Notes: a model not told the origin generated them from the letters alone. A DNA stretch of 64,000 nt from Acidobacteriota bacterium (GCA_020199775.1 JAIVJZ010000001.1:186001-250000), one strand, 5' to 3'. Counted from the stretch's first letter, positions 34,780 through 44,913 are shown. Program-made: numbers and translations.

Positions 34780-36879
34780 ATGACTCTCGAAGAGAAACTC
34801 AAGAATCTGCCCCTCTCGCCCGGCGTCTACATTCACAAGGACGGGGCGGGCAAGATCATCTACATCGGCAAGGCGAAGAATTTGCGCAACCGCGTGCGCT
34901 CCTACTTCCAGTCGGGGCGCGGCCACGACCGCAAGACGCGCGAACTCGTCCGCCGCATCGTCGATCTCGAATTCATCGTCACCGACACGGAGGTCGAAGC
35001 CCTCGTCCTCGAATCGAACCTCATCAAGAAGCACAAGCCGCGTTACAACGTCGCGCTCAAGGACGACAAGCAATACCCGCACCTGAAACTGACGATCAAC
35101 GAGCCGTTCCCCCGCGTCATGATCACGCGCCGCATCCAGCGCGACGGCGCGCTCTACTTCGGCCCCTTCCTCCCCGCGTCGCTCGCGCGCCGCACGATTG
35201 ATCTCATCAACCGCACGTTCCAACTGCGCACCTGCGACATCGAGATCGACGGCAAGCTGCCGCGCCCGTGTCTGGAGTATCACATCAAACGTTGTCTCGG
35301 CCCGTGCGTGCGCGGCCTGTGCACGCCGGACGAATATACGGAGTCGGTGCGCGACGTGCGGCTGTTTCTGGAAGGCAAGAACAAGGAGTTGGCCGACGAG
35401 TACGCGGGGCGCATGGAGCGCGCCTCCGAGGAGATGCGCTACGAGCTCGCCGCACGGTATCGAGACTTGCGAAAAGTCGTGCTCGCCGTCTCCGAGACGC
35501 AGAAGATGGCGACGAGTCCAGACCGCGACGTGGACATCTTCGGCTACTACCGCGAAGCGCAGCGGCTCGCCCTCCAACTCTTCACCATGCGCGAAGGCAA
35601 GATCGTCGGCCGCCGCGAGTTTTTCTGGGAAGACCTGTCGCCCGACGAGTTCGACCCGGCAGAGTTTCTGAGCGAGGTCTTGACGCAATACTATTCGACC
35701 GACTACGTGCCGCTTGAGATTCACGTGCCCGTGGATTTCGAGGATCGCGAACTGTTGGAGAAGGCCCTCTCGGAACGGCGCGGGCGGCGCGTCCGCATCC
35801 TTGACCCGCAGCGCGGCCAGAAGCGCGACATGATCGCGCTCGTCGAGAAGAACGCGCAAATCTCCTTCGAGCAGCGTTTCCGCGTGCTGAAGCCCGACAT
35901 GGAGCGGGTGCTCGAAGAGTTGCAGGAGACGCTGGAGTTGCCGCGCTTTCCCGCGCGCATCGAGTCGTTCGACATCTCGAATATTTCGGGCGCGGAGAAC
36001 GTGGCCGCGATGGTCGTCTGCGAGAACGGCAAGATGAACCGCGCCGAAGGCCGCCGCTTCAAGATCAAGACCGTGGAAGGCTCGAACGACGTGGCCTCGA
36101 TGCGCGAGGCCGTCGCGCGCCGCTACCGCCGACAATTAGAAGAAGGCAACCCGCTGCCCGACCTCGTGATGATCGACGGCGGCAAGGGGCAGCTCAACGC
36201 CGCCGCCGACGCGATGCGCGAACTCGATCTCGAAGCCATCCCGATGATCGGCGTCGTCAAACCGCCGCGCCGCCACAACGAAGTCTCGCACCTGCTCGTC
36301 AAAGGGCGCGAGCACGAACCCGTCTATCTCGACTCGCATTCGACGGTGCTTCGTCTCATTCAGATGATCCGCGACGAGACGCACCGCGCCGCCGTCACCT
36401 ACCACCGCAAGCGGCGCGAGATACGCGATTTCACGTCGGAACTCACGGAGATACCCGGCGTCGGCGACAGGCGCAAGAACCGTCTGCTCCGAAACTTCGG
36501 CTCAATCGCGCGCATCGCGCAGGCCGCGCCCGCCGAACTCGCGCCCTTCGTCGGCCGCCAGACCGCCGAAGAGATCGCCGCACACTTCGCGCGACAACGC
36601 GCGCTCGCCGGAATGGGCGACGCGGAAGCGGGGGCCGGCGCGTCGGCCGCCGCCACAACTGATGCAGACGGAGCGGACGGCGTGGACGAGATGCCGCTTG
36701 AGGTCGAGACGCGTCTTGATGACCCCGAAGGCGACGCGGAGGACTTGCGACCGATTCGCTCGGTTGACCACAATGGCGAGGTGCGACGCCCGCGCAAATC
36801 GACGCGCAAGCGCGGCGAACGCTCGACCAACCCGCACGCCGTCAAACGCGAACGCGTGGGTAAAACCGACATCGAATAA
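34780..36879 (+). CDS. uvrC: Excinuclease ABC subunit C with C-terminal extension
   Basis: The 699-residue nucleotide-excision-repair nuclease has an N-terminal GIY-YIG domain (GVYIHKD, IIYIGKAKNLRNRV, residues 15-95), a UVR domain near 200-235 (DEYAGRMERASEEMRYELAA), an RNase H-like domain (ESFDISNISGAENVAAMV) and helix-hairpin-helix motifs (TEIPGVGDRRKNRLLRNFG). It makes the dual incisions with UvrAB. About 90 residues beyond the last HhH form an acidic and then basic low-complexity tail absent from typical UvrC (about 600 residues). ATG 34780 or the TTG at 34771 may be the start. Confidence 0.94.
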   Translation: MTLEEKLKNLPLSPGVYIHKDGAGKIIYIGKAKNLRNRVRSYFQSGRGHDRKTRELVRRIVDLEFIVTDTEVEALVLESNLIKKHKPRYNVALKDDKQYPHLKLTINEPFPRVMITRRIQRDGALYFGPFLPASLARRTIDLINRTFQLRTCDIEIDGKLPRPCLEYHIKRCLGPCVRGLCTPDEYTESVRDVRLFLEGKNKELADEYAGRMERASEEMRYELAARYRDLRKVVLAVSETQKMATSPDRDVDIFGYYREAQRLALQLFTMREGKIVGRREFFWEDLSPDEFDPAEFLSEVLTQYYSTDYVPLEIHVPVDFEDRELLEKALSERRGRRVRILDPQRGQKRDMIALVEKNAQISFEQRFRVLKPDMERVLEELQETLELPRFPARIESFDISNISGAENVAAMVVCENGKMNRAEGRRFKIKTVEGSNDVASMREAVARRYRRQLEEGNPLPDLVMIDGGKGQLNAAADAMRELDLEAIPMIGVVKPPRRHNEVSHLLVKGREHEPVYLDSHSTVLRLIQMIRDETHRAAVTYHRKRREIRDFTSELTEIPGVGDRRKNRLLRNFGSIARIAQAAPAELAPFVGRQTAEEIAAHFARQRALAGMGDAEAGAGASAAATTDADGADGVDEMPLEVETRLDDPEGDAEDLRPIRSVDHNGEVRRPRKSTRKRGERSTNPHAVKRERVGKTDIE

Positions 36880-36992
36880 AATGAAACCGCCGACGCACGT
36901 CGCAGCCGCGCGAACGTTTCCGCTACGCGAAGGCCGAAGGCGTAGGCGTTTGAAATCTTAATGACCGCAATTCATTCGACGGGAGGAGAATG

Positions 36993-38570
36993 ATGAAAAC
37001 AGACAACGGGCGCACGACTTCGGTGTGGATGCGGACGGCGGACATGCCGGAGCAGACGCCGCTGACAGCAGACGCGCAGGCGGACGTAGTTATAGTCGGC
37101 GCAGGGATCGCGGGGCTGACGACCGCCTACTTGCTGACGAAAGAGGGCAAGCGCGTCGTCGTTCTCGACGACGGCCCCCTCGCCGGGGGCGAGACGTGTC
37201 GCACGACCGCGCACCTCGTCAACGCGCTCGACGAGCGTTACTACGAAATCGAACGACTGCACGGCGAGCGGGGCGCGCGCCTCGCCGCCGAAAGCCACAC
37301 GGCCGCCGTCGATCAGATCGAATCAATCGTCGGCGCGGAAGGGATCGATTGCGACTTCACGCGGCTCGACGGTTATCTCTTCGTCCCGCCCGGCGACGAC
37401 CCGGCGCAACTCGGCGACGAGCTACGCGCCGCGCATCGCGCCGGGCTGACCGAGGTGGAGCACGTCGAACGCGCGCCCGTCGAATCGTTCGACACGGGCC
37501 CGGCTCTGCGCTTTCCGCGTCAGGCGCAGTTTCACATCCTGAAATACCTGCGCGGGCTGGCCGAGGCCGTGCGGCGCGGCGGCGGCGAAATTTACACGCG
37601 GACGCACGCGACGAAGATCGAGAGCGGCGCGGAGGCGCGCGTCGAGACGGCGGGCGGCGCGACCGTGCGGGCGGGCGCAATCGTCGTGGCGACCAACTCG
37701 CCCGTCAACGATCTGGTCGCCATTCACACGAAGCAAGCGCCGTATCGCACCTTCGTCGTCGGCGGGCGCGTGCCGCGCGGGAGCGTGCCGCAGATTCTCC
37801 TGTGGGACACGCCCGACCCGTATCATTACGTGCGCACGCAGCGCGTCGAAGGCGAAGGCGGCGAAGGCGGCGAAGACGGTGGCTACGACGTGCTCATCGT
37901 CGGCGGCGAAGATCACAAGACGGGACAGGCGGACGACGCGGAGGAGCGTTTCCGGCGTCTCGAAGAGTGGACGCGCGAGCGTTTCCCGCAAGTCGAGAGT
38001 TTCGAGTTTCGCTGGTCGGGGCAGGTGATGGAGCCCGTGGACGGCCTCGCCTTCATCGGGCGCAACCCGCTCGACAGCGACAACCTCTACATCGCGACGG
38101 GCGACTCCGGCAACGGCATGACGCACGGGACGATTGCCGGGATGCTGCTCACCGATCTCATCTCGGGGCGCGAAAACAAGTGGGCTGAACTCTACGACCC
38201 GTCGCGCAAGACGCTCTCCGCGATCAGAGACTTCGCCCAAGAGAACCTGAACGTCGCCGCGCAGTACACAGACCTCTTGACGCCGGGCGAGGTGTCGGAC
38301 GCCTCGGAGATCGAGGCGGGCGAGGGCGCGATCATTCGCCGGGGCTTGACGAAGGTGGCCTGCCACCGAGACGCGTCGGGCGCGCTCCACGAGCGTTCCG
38401 CCATCTGCGTCCACCTCGGCTGCGTCGTCCGTTGGAACTCGACGGAGAAGACCTGGGACTGCCCCTGCCACGGCTCGCGCTACCAAACGGACGGCCACGT
38501 CGTCAACGGCCCCGCCATCAGCGGGCTGGCCGAAGTGGAAGACAGTAAGGATGTGAGCAAAGGGCAGTAG
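36993..38570 (+). CDS. FAD-dependent oxidoreductase fused to a C-terminal Rieske domain
   Basis: The 525-residue protein has an N-terminal FAD-binding DAO-type domain ([33 protein letters not shown]) and FAD-contact [11 protein letters not shown]-terminal Rieske [2Fe-2S] domain follows, with ligands in CVHLGC (C-x-H) and CPCHGS (C-x2-H). This is the architecture of gamma-glutamylputrescine oxidase-like proteins with a Rieske tail, in which electrons pass to the iron-sulfur centre. The substrate is unknown. The strong GGGAGGAG Shine-Dalgarno fits ATG 36993 better than 36990. It is likely a single gene; the small downstream gene is 58 nt away. Confidence 0.9.
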   Translation: MKTDNGRTTSVWMRTADMPEQTPLTADAQADVVIVGAGIAGLTTAYLLTKEGKRVVVLDDGPLAGGETCRTTAHLVNALDERYYEIERLHGERGARLAAESHTAAVDQIESIVGAEGIDCDFTRLDGYLFVPPGDDPAQLGDELRAAHRAGLTEVEHVERAPVESFDTGPALRFPRQAQFHILKYLRGLAEAVRRGGGEIYTRTHATKIESGAEARVETAGGATVRAGAIVVATNSPVNDLVAIHTKQAPYRTFVVGGRVPRGSVPQILLWDTPDPYHYVRTQRVEGEGGEGGEDGGYDVLIVGGEDHKTGQADDAEERFRRLEEWTRERFPQVESFEFRWSGQVMEPVDGLAFIGRNPLDSDNLYIATGDSGNGMTHGTIAGMLLTDLISGRENKWAELYDPSRKTLSAIRDFAQENLNVAAQYTDLLTPGEVSDASEIEAGEGAIIRRGLTKVACHRDASGALHERSAICVHLGCVVRWNSTEKTWDCPCHGSRYQTDGHVVNGPAISGLAEVEDSKDVSKGQ

Positions 38571-38628
38571 GAAGAAGGGCGGCTAAAAGTAGCTTTGTAA
38601 TTCAACGACCCGGCGTTAACATATTGCC

Positions 38629-38952
38629 ATGCCGGACGAAAGCACAACCGAACAACTCGGCGGCCAATCATTCGAGGAGATGGTGCTGGCGCAGCTTGCG
38701 TCAATCAATTCTCGTCTCAATTCATTGGAGGAACAGGCCGAACGGAGGGCTCTGGAAACTAAGCCGATCTGGGAGCGCGCTCTGGCCGAGATCGTGGAAC
38801 TCAGACAAGAAATGCGCGACGGGTTTGAAGGCATGGAAAACAGGCTCAGCGTGCTGAACGACGACGTGTTGAAATTGAGGGCGCAAAGGCGTCCGAATGT
38901 CACACGCCCGGACGAGCGCGGCAATCCCGTGAGCGAACCCGACCCGCGCTAA
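38629..38952 (+). CDS. Small coiled-coil protein, function unknown
   Basis: The 107-residue soluble protein is predicted mostly helical, with heptad-like hydrophobic spacing from about residue 20 to 85 (LASINSRLNSLEEQAERRAL ... EIVELRQEMRDGFEGMENRL). It ends with an Arg/Pro-rich tail. It resembles small helical proteins with a DUF-like coiled coil but is not named. It is 58 nt past the Rieske-oxidase gene and before a convergent terminator. Its codon use and clean start support a real gene. Confidence 0.6.
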   Translation: MPDESTTEQLGGQSFEEMVLAQLASINSRLNSLEEQAERRALETKPIWERALAEIVELRQEMRDGFEGMENRLSVLNDDVLKLRAQRRPNVTRPDERGNPVSEPDPR

Positions 38953-38993
38953 CGAAGGACGCCGTCCTGCCTGTTCGGCCGGGCACTTCTTAA

Positions 38994-39035
38994 AAGGTAG
39001 ATGAAGGCTGCAACGGTTTGCAGCCTTCATCTACC
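38994..39035. terminator. Two-way terminator hairpin between convergent genes
   Basis: AAAGGTAGATGAAGGCTGCAA and its exact 21-nt complement flank a CGGT loop. Both sides end in A/T-rich runs, so it can terminate the coiled-coil gene (+) and the GT-C-like gene (-). Confidence 0.8.
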
Positions 39036-39069
39036 TTTCTTCCTTCATCCTTCCACTTTTCATTCCTGC

Positions 39070-40947
39070 CTACGGTCGCAGCTTCACTCGATAGATCGTG
39101 TGGTTGCCGACACGTTCGCCCGCGTCGCGCGCGTACCAGCGATCAATGTTTCCCGGATCAGTCTGCCCCGACGCGGCGGCGACGACGACGTAGGAGAGCG
39201 GCGTGTGTGCGGCGCGCTCGCGGGTGAAGGACGAGATGTAGGCGGCGTAGGCGCGCGTTTCGTTTGCGAGGTCAGCGGGCGTGAGCGGCGCGCGGGTGGC
39301 GTCGAGGCCGTTGAGGATGCGCGCCGGGCCGAAGACGGCGGTGCGGTAGGGGTGCGGGCGACCGATGAAGTCGGCGAAGCGTTCGGCGTCAACGTTCGAG
39401 TAGTAGAGTTGTTGGTAGAGCCGCTCTTTCTCTTCGGCGAGCGTGACGCCGGAGAAGACCGACATGTGCGGCGACCAGAGCACGGCCTGCGGCGCGACCG
39501 TGGGCAGCCGGTCGGCCTGCGCGATGTCGGGACAGAAAACAATTCGCCTTCGCCCCGTAACCGGTTCGAGTTCGCCGTCCGCACCGGCCATCTCGGACAG
39601 GCGCAGGTAGACCGGGCGCACCTCATCACTCCGCAAATTGAGTCGCGCCGCGCGCCGCGTCGCGACGACGACTTCGACCGACGCCCAGCCGAGCGAGACG
39701 AGCGCGATGGACGCGAGAATTTTTCGCGGGACACGGGCACGCCCTCCGCCCGACCGCGCCGCGCGACCGTTCAAGATGAGCACGACCGAGAGCGCGAGCG
39801 CGACGAGCGAGACGTAGTTGGTGATGAACTGCTCGTAGTGGACGGGTTGGAGCGAACGCCCCGTGATGAGTTGCTGGTTGAAGACGGCGAAGGGCGTGAG
39901 CGCGAACGAAGCGACGAGGAGCGCGCCACGGTCTCGCCACGCGAGCCAGCCGCGCCACGCGCCGAGCAGCAGGACGACGAGCGCGAGTGCGCCGAGCAGT
40001 TCCGACGTGCGGAAGAGGTCGGGGGCGCGCGTGTGGACGAGAGCTTGCACCACGTTCATCGTCGGCGCGCGGCGCGCAAGCAGCCACGCGTAGGGCGCAA
40101 GCGAGACGGCGGCGACGGCGGCGACAACAAGCAGCGGGCGCGCCGCGCGCCGACGCGCTTCGCGTTCCGCCGCCGCAAGCCACGCGAGCGCGAGACAGAC
40201 GAGCCACGCGGCGGCGGCCGTCCAGAGGTAAAAATAGGAATAGACCATGAGCGCGAACGTGAGCCCGGCGAAGACGGCGTTCGAGAGCGACGCGCGCCGG
40301 GCGTCCGTCACGAGCGCGCGCCAGACGAGCAGGCAGAAGATGAAGAAGAAGGCGAACGGGAGGGCGGGTAAGTATCGCCGCAAAAAAGGGAGTGGCAGGT
40401 AGGCCGTCTCTAAGCCGCGCAGGGTGCGCGCCGTCTTGTGGATGAAAGTGCAGAAGCAGAGCACTGCGAGCGCGAGGGCGGCGGCCGTGCGTTCGTCGGC
40501 GGTGACGACGCGGAGCAGGCGCGTGAGCGCGAGCGTAACGGCGAAGGCGGCGAGCGGCCAGAGGATGATGAAGACTGCGGCGGCCGAAAAGTTGAAGAGG
40601 CGCGCCGGAAGCGCGCAGGCGTAAGCCGGGACGAACTGGATCGAGAAGAGCGATTCGGCCTGCGGCGCGGCGGGCGCATCGTCGCGCCCGGTGTAGGGAT
40701 CGTTCAGGCGCGGGCGGCCGTCGATGAGCGCGTTGACGTAAGACGCGTAGGCGGCCTCGTCGATGAAGAAGGAGAAGTCCGAGCCGTGCCAGTCGCGCCC
40801 GCGCTCTCGCCACAGGTACAACTGCGGCAAGAGCGCGACGACGGCCAATCCGAGCGCCGCCGCCACGCCCCAACGCCAACGCTTCGACTCACCTGTCAAC
40901 GGGCGCAACAAATTATCCTCGAAGCGGGAAAGAGAAAACGGGCGCAA
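39070..40947 (-). CDS. Polytopic membrane protein, GT-C glycosyltransferase-like
   Basis: The 625-residue protein has a first transmembrane helix near 27-45, an acidic extracellular loop (FFIDEAAYASYVNALIDG, with DxE-like acids), about ten further helices up to residue 420 and a 190-residue soluble C-terminal domain. This is the general layout of GT-C lipid-linked glycosyltransferases or dolichyl-mannosyl-like proteins, but no defining motif is seen. The TTG at 40947 is the only start before the first helix. Its codon lies inside a GGGCGCAAGT hairpin. It follows the 41007 gene by 59 nt on the same strand. Confidence 0.62.
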   Translation of the reverse strand: MRPFSLSRFEDNLLRPLTGESKRWRWGVAAALGLAVVALLPQLYLWRERGRDWHGSDFSFFIDEAAYASYVNALIDGRPRLNDPYTGRDDAPAAPQAESLFSIQFVPAYACALPARLFNFSAAAVFIILWPLAAFAVTLALTRLLRVVTADERTAAALALAVLCFCTFIHKTARTLRGLETAYLPLPFLRRYLPALPFAFFFIFCLLVWRALVTDARRASLSNAVFAGLTFALMVYSYFYLWTAAAAWLVCLALAWLAAAEREARRRAARPLLVVAAVAAVSLAPYAWLLARRAPTMNVVQALVHTRAPDLFRTSELLGALALVVLLLGAWRGWLAWRDRGALLVASFALTPFAVFNQQLITGRSLQPVHYEQFITNYVSLVALALSVVLILNGRAARSGGGRARVPRKILASIALVSLGWASVEVVVATRRAARLNLRSDEVRPVYLRLSEMAGADGELEPVTGRRRIVFCPDIAQADRLPTVAPQAVLWSPHMSVFSGVTLAEEKERLYQQLYYSNVDAERFADFIGRPHPYRTAVFGPARILNGLDATRAPLTPADLANETRAYAAYISSFTRERAAHTPLSYVVVAAASGQTDPGNIDRWYARDAGERVGNHTIYRVKLRP

Positions 40948-41006
40948 GTCTGAAAGTGAACTTGCGCCCGCCGGATGACGAGTTCGGGCAGAGACGTGCG
41001 GGGCGT

Positions 41007-41810
41007 CTAGCTTGGCGGCGGCGCGGGCGCGCCGCCGTTGCCCGCGCCGCGCGCGCCGGAGAAGTCGTAGGTGACGTGGAGGCGCAACGCGCCGTCTTTG
41101 ACTTCGGAGCGAACGTCTTTGGCCTGCGCCCGGAGCGTGCCGTTGCTGGCCTGCACGGGGATGTTCAAAGAGAGTTGCGCGCCGCGCATCAGGACGAGCG
41201 GGTTGACCTTCTGGTTGATCGCCGTCTGGACGAAGCCCGTGATGAAGGGGCTGGCGAGCGGCGAGATGCCTTCGAGGTTCACGCTCGTCACTTCGATCTG
41301 GCCGTAGAGCGTCTGCTCTTCGGGTTTGAAGTAGAGCGTGATCTGGGCGTCGGCCGCGCCGCGAAAGTTCATGCAGTTGCCGAAGACTTCGCGGCTGCCG
41401 CTGAAGGCGAGCGGGGCGACGATCTGCCCGTTCTTCAAACTGACGCCCGTGCGCACGCCGCCGCCTTCCTGCGCGACCACGATTTGATTCGTGCAGCCGC
41501 CGCCGCCCTCCTGCGCCTGCACGAAGCTGAAGCCCCCAATTTGCGCCGGCGCTACTTGCGATTCCTTCGGCATCGCGGCGAGACGAAAGGCGGGCGCGCT
41601 CAGGTCGCGGAAGATCGTCGAGAGCAGCGTGTCGAAGAACTTCTCGTCGAGCGTCAGGACGGCCGTGCCGGGCGGGTCGCCCGCGGCGTCCGGCGCTTGC
41701 AGGGGCGCGCCCGTCTGCGCCTGTTTCATGCGCGGCGCGCCCACGAAGATGTAGAACGTCAAGGCCGCGCCGACGAGCGCCCCGACGAGGAGCAAGAGAA
41801 TGTATTTCAT
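41007..41810 (-). CDS. Membrane-anchored protein, function unknown
   Basis: The 267-residue protein has an N-terminal anchor helix (ILLLLVGALVGAALTFYIFV, residues 4-23) followed by a soluble, mostly beta-like domain and a Gly/Ala/Pro tail. Its sequence has LTLDEKFFDTLLSTIF and a repeated theme of beta strands ending in NIPVQASNGTL. The fold could be a lipid-binding BPI/SMP-like or LEA-like sandwich, but I cannot show it. It is 17 nt after the lipoprotein gene on the same strand, so the two form an operon. Two clusters of EGGGG are odd. Confidence 0.62.
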   Translation of the reverse strand: MKYILLLLVGALVGAALTFYIFVGAPRMKQAQTGAPLQAPDAAGDPPGTAVLTLDEKFFDTLLSTIFRDLSAPAFRLAAMPKESQVAPAQIGGFSFVQAQEGGGGCTNQIVVAQEGGGVRTGVSLKNGQIVAPLAFSGSREVFGNCMNFRGAADAQITLYFKPEEQTLYGQIEVTSVNLEGISPLASPFITGFVQTAINQKVNPLVLMRGAQLSLNIPVQASNGTLRAQAKDVRSEVKDGALRLHVTYDFSGARGAGNGGAPAPPPS

Positions 41811-41827
41811 CTTCTTCTTTTACCTCA

Positions 41828-42760
41828 TCAGCGAGTCGGCGACGGGACGGGCGACGTTGTTGTCGTCGTGCCGCCGGGCGACGTTGTGACGGTCGGCGGC
41901 GCGGTCGTCGTGTTGCCGCCGCCCGCGCGTGAATTGATCGCGCTCAGGGCGAACTGCAAGAACTGGCCGATGGCCGACACCTGCTGCTTGATCTCTTCTT
42001 CCGACAACTTCGTCAGCCCCGTCGGCAAGTCGAAGAGCGTGGCGTCCACGGTCGTCTGAATGTCGCGCATGTCGGCGACGAGAGACGCGCGGCTGACGCC
42101 CTGCACGTTGCCCGTCGATTGCCCGGTCAAGTCCGCGTGCAGCGGCAAACCCGTCTCTTTGTCAACGTAGATGAAACTCTCCGTCACCACGTCGCCCGCC
42201 GCCGAAGCGGTCTTGGCGGTGGCGGCGTGACGGTACTTGACGACCGTGCGCCCGTCGCGTTGTTCCTCGCCGACGCGCTCGACGCCGCGCTGCTGTTGCA
42301 GCACCGTGACCATCTGCCCCGGCGTCAGCGAGCGCACGTCGAAGCCGATCAACTCCGGCGTGATCTCCGCGTACTGCTTGCGCCCCGGCAGGATGAGATA
42401 ACGTTTGTCGGCGCGGTCGAGGAAGATGACCTGACCGAGGACGGGGATGTTGTTGAAGGCGTAGCGACGGTTGTCGCCGCTGCGCGCCACGTCTATCGGA
42501 AGTTGGAGGGCTTTCGACTGCCCCTCGGCGGTCGCGGTGAAAACGAGCGTCGCCTTGTACTGCTCCGGTTCGCGCGTCTCGATGGACGCGGCGGAAACGA
42601 GCGGCGGCGTGGCGGCGGCGTTGGCGTTCGTGGCGTTGGCGTTCGTGGCGCTGACGCCGGTGTTCGTGGCGGCCGGCGGCTGGCAGGCCGCGCCCGCGAG
42701 AGCGAGAGCGAGCACGAAGAGTGTCAAACCCGGTGTCCCGGCAAATTTCAGAGCGCGCAT
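41828..42760 (-). CDS. Lipoprotein with Asn/Ala/Thr-rich linker
   Basis: The 310-residue protein has a type II signal peptide with lipobox LAGAAC near residue 20, so Lgt and LspA from this same window should process it. An Asn/Ala/Thr-rich linker (TNANATNANAAATPPL) leads to a soluble domain at about 60-280 with PIDVARSGDNRRYAFN, IFLDRADKRYLILPGRKQYA and a DNATL-like core. It ends in a Thr/Pro/Ser-rich tail. The domain is reminiscent of DUF4412-like proteins but not named. Shine-Dalgarno CAGGAGA lies 8 nt upstream. It is the first gene of the 42760-39070 block. Confidence 0.7.
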   Translation of the reverse strand: MRALKFAGTPGLTLFVLALALAGAACQPPAATNTGVSATNANATNANAAATPPLVSAASIETREPEQYKATLVFTATAEGQSKALQLPIDVARSGDNRRYAFNNIPVLGQVIFLDRADKRYLILPGRKQYAEITPELIGFDVRSLTPGQMVTVLQQQRGVERVGEEQRDGRTVVKYRHAATAKTASAAGDVVTESFIYVDKETGLPLHADLTGQSTGNVQGVSRASLVADMRDIQTTVDATLFDLPTGLTKLSEEEIKQQVSAIGQFLQFALSAINSRAGGGNTTTAPPTVTTSPGGTTTTTSPVPSPTR

Positions 42761-42878
42761 AAAAGTCTTCTCCTGTATGTGGTCGGGCAAAATCGCAAGA
42801 GCGTTAGATTTTGTTGCAGGGGAATTGGCGGGGGAAGAATAGCACAAAACGCGGGGCGCGGGGGAAACGATGGGAGGG

Positions 42879-42955
42879 ACGCGGAAGGAGGAACGCGGAA
42901 CGCGGAATGAAAGACAACTGCTTTCAGTTCATCGTTCCGCGTTCCTCCTTGCCGC
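42879..42955. repeat. Heptamer-armed palindrome, unit ACGCGGA
   Basis: The left side is ACGCGGA AGGAGGA ACGCGGA ACGCGGA ATGAAAG. The right side is CTTTCAG TTCATCG TTCCGCG TTCCTCC TTGCCGC. The core is ATGAAAGACAACTGCTTTCA. It lies downstream of the ARPP-1 gene and upstream of the lipoprotein promoter region. Confidence 0.85.
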
Positions 42956-42971
42956 GCTCCGGCGCGCGGTC

Positions 42972-44033
42972 TTACTTCTTGATGTAACTGCGGTGCAGCC
43001 ACGCGCCCGCCGCGGAGCGGTCGCGGGTCTCGAAGAGGATGTTGACCTTGCTCTCGCGCGTGATCATCTGGACGCGCTTCGTCACGTCTTGCTCGGTGGC
43101 CGCGCCCGCCTCGGCGTCTTCGAGAAACGCGCCCACGTCCGCGGGGGCGACGGCGTCGAACTTCCGATTCTTCTGCAACTCGGCAATCGCCTCGACCGCG
43201 CTCGCCTTCAACAAACTCGGCCACAGTTTACGGAAGAGCGCGCCGGAGGCGTACACGTCCGCGCTGTTGATCTTGCCGTTGATGGCGAAGGCGTAGCCGA
43301 TCACGTCCCGCTGCCCGTCGGCGACGCGCGCGAGGGCTTTGAGGTAAGCGTCGGCCGTCTCCTGCACCTGCCGGTTTTCGAGCGTCAACTGGAAACTCGA
43401 CCGCGACACGGAGGCGGTGACAGGCGCGCCGACGTTCGCGCTCAACTTGCCCTGCGCCTCCGCGACCTTGTTCCACACCTCGCCCTGAGATTTCGTCTTG
43501 TTCGCGGCGATCTTCAACTCCCTCGTCGCCACGCGTTCGTTTGCTGAACTGAAGCGCGTCACCTCTTCGCGGCCGCGCTTCTGCCAGCGTCCCTGCTCGA
43601 CGCAGAACGCCGCAATCGAAATCTTGCCCGAGCGCGGCGGCACGACGAGATCGACGCCGAGCATGCGATCCTGCTGCCCGCCCTTCACGATGTCGCCGGA
43701 TTGGACATACACCTCTTCATATCTCGACAAATTTTCAATCGCCAACTCGTTGACATTTTGGGTCTCGTAGACGACCACCTTCCGCTGCTTGAGCGCCTCT
43801 TGCAGCGTCAGGAAAGTCTTGCCTGCGAGCTTGTCTTTACCGTGAATGAGAAAAACCGCGAGGTTGTTGTGCGTGTAAGGGCCGGAGATTTTGTAGTCGT
43901 CTTTGGTGGCGGCTGCCGCCGGTCTTCTCGCCTGCGCGCCGGGTCGGCGCGTGCCTTGCGCGAACAACGCCAGCGGCACTACGACCGCCAGCAAAGCGAC
44001 CGGCAAAATCTTGAACATCGTCTGGGATTTCAT
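42972..44033 (-). CDS. Secreted ARPP-1 domain protein
   Basis: The 353-residue protein has a signal peptide (ILPVALLAVVVPLALFA) and an ARPP-1 (ARG and rhodanese-phosphatase-superfamily-associated) domain. Its conserved track is NLAVFLIHGKD, LTLQEALKQRKVVVYE, VNELAIENLSRYEEVYVQSG, DIVKGGQQDRMLGVDLVVPP and FCVEQGRW. The molecular function of ARPP-1 is not established; proteins with it are often linked to phosphatase or ADP-ribose systems. AGGAG 7 nt before ATG 44033 fixes the start. No associated phosphatase or rhodanese lies beside it here. Confidence 0.8.
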   Translation of the reverse strand: MKSQTMFKILPVALLAVVVPLALFAQGTRRPGAQARRPAAAATKDDYKISGPYTHNNLAVFLIHGKDKLAGKTFLTLQEALKQRKVVVYETQNVNELAIENLSRYEEVYVQSGDIVKGGQQDRMLGVDLVVPPRSGKISIAAFCVEQGRWQKRGREEVTRFSSANERVATRELKIAANKTKSQGEVWNKVAEAQGKLSANVGAPVTASVSRSSFQLTLENRQVQETADAYLKALARVADGQRDVIGYAFAINGKINSADVYASGALFRKLWPSLLKASAVEAIAELQKNRKFDAVAPADVGAFLEDAEAGAATEQDVTKRVQMITRESKVNILFETRDRSAAGAWLHRSYIKK

Positions 44034-44280
44034 CTCGATTCTCCTCGTTACCAATGTTAGCGAAACAGTGAACGCTATCTGGGGTTCATTCCGTTGAACG
44101 AGGATCGCGGAAGGTTCTTGCATGTGATTCAGCCCGCGCGCACACGAGTTGCCACGCCATGCCACGACAGGCGAACGAGAAGACAACCGCGCCGCGCGCC
44201 CGCGCGTGAAAGTTATCTCACGCGAGAGGCGCGGGGGCGTGAAGGAAACGTGAAGTTGTTAATGGAGTATGCGGGCGCGG

Positions 44281-44913
44281 TCAGCCCGTCGTCTCGATGT
44301 ACTGGGTGGGCGCGTCGGCGTGCGGGACGAAGCAGCGGCGGCAGCGCGCTTCGTAGGAGTCGCCCGCGCCGACGACCACGCGGCCTTCGACGTTGACGAT
44401 GCGCTGCGAGTAGTTGGCGGGCTGGCCGCAGCGGACGCAGATGGCGTGCGTCTTGGTGATGTATTCGGCGACGGCGAGCAGTTGCGGCATCGGCTCGAAG
44501 GGGCGGCCGGTGTAGTCCTGATCGAGACCGGCGATGATGACGCGCAGGCCGCGACGCGCGAGTTGGTTGGCGACCGAGACGAGTTCGTTGTCGAAGAACT
44601 GGCCTTCGTCGATGCCGACGACATCGGTGGCCTCTTCCACCTGCGAGAGAAGTTCGGCGGCCGTCTCGACCACGCCGGATTCGTGTCTCATCTCGGAGTG
44701 CGAGACGATGTGATCGCGCGAGTAGCGGTTATCGATCAGCGGCTTGAAGACCTGCACGCGCTGGCGCGCGATCTTGGCGCGGCGCAGGCGGCGAATCAAC
44801 TCTTCGGACTTGCCGGAAAACATCGAACCGGCGATCACTTCGATCCAGCCCGGCGTCGTGCGGTGCAGAATGCTCAAGTGTTCGTCGTTACCCTGTGCGA
44901 TAAACTCATCCAT
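44281..44913 (-). CDS. tdk: Thymidine kinase
   Basis: The 210-residue type II thymidine kinase phosphorylates thymidine for salvage. It has the P-loop [17 protein letters not shown] near residue 31, DEGQFF for the catalytic region, and the zinc lasso CVRCGQPA with CRRC at the C-terminus. [18 protein letters not shown] is the family's nucleoside-binding segment. ATG 44913 is chosen because the enzyme normally begins just before the P-loop; the 49-residue extension to 45060 is arginine-rich and not conserved. It is a single gene, divergent from the LeuA-like gene. Confidence 0.93.
   Translation of the reverse strand: MDEFIAQGNDEHLSILHRTTPGWIEVIAGSMFSGKSEELIRRLRRAKIARQRVQVFKPLIDNRYSRDHIVSHSEMRHESGVVETAAELLSQVEEATDVVGIDEGQFFDNELVSVANQLARRGLRVIIAGLDQDYTGRPFEPMPQLLAVAEYITKTHAICVRCGQPANYSQRIVNVEGRVVVGAGDSYEARCRRCFVPHADAPTQYIETTG

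Noticed and set aside
40935-40975. Intrinsic terminator hairpin at the start of the GT-C-like gene
   Set aside because: GGGCGCAAGT/ACTTGCGCCC forms a strong hairpin but has no U-run on either strand and includes the start codon, so it is treated as a leader structure.
44034-44280. Small open frames between tdk and the ARPP-1 gene
   Set aside because: All are short, arginine-rich and typical of GC-rich shadow frames.
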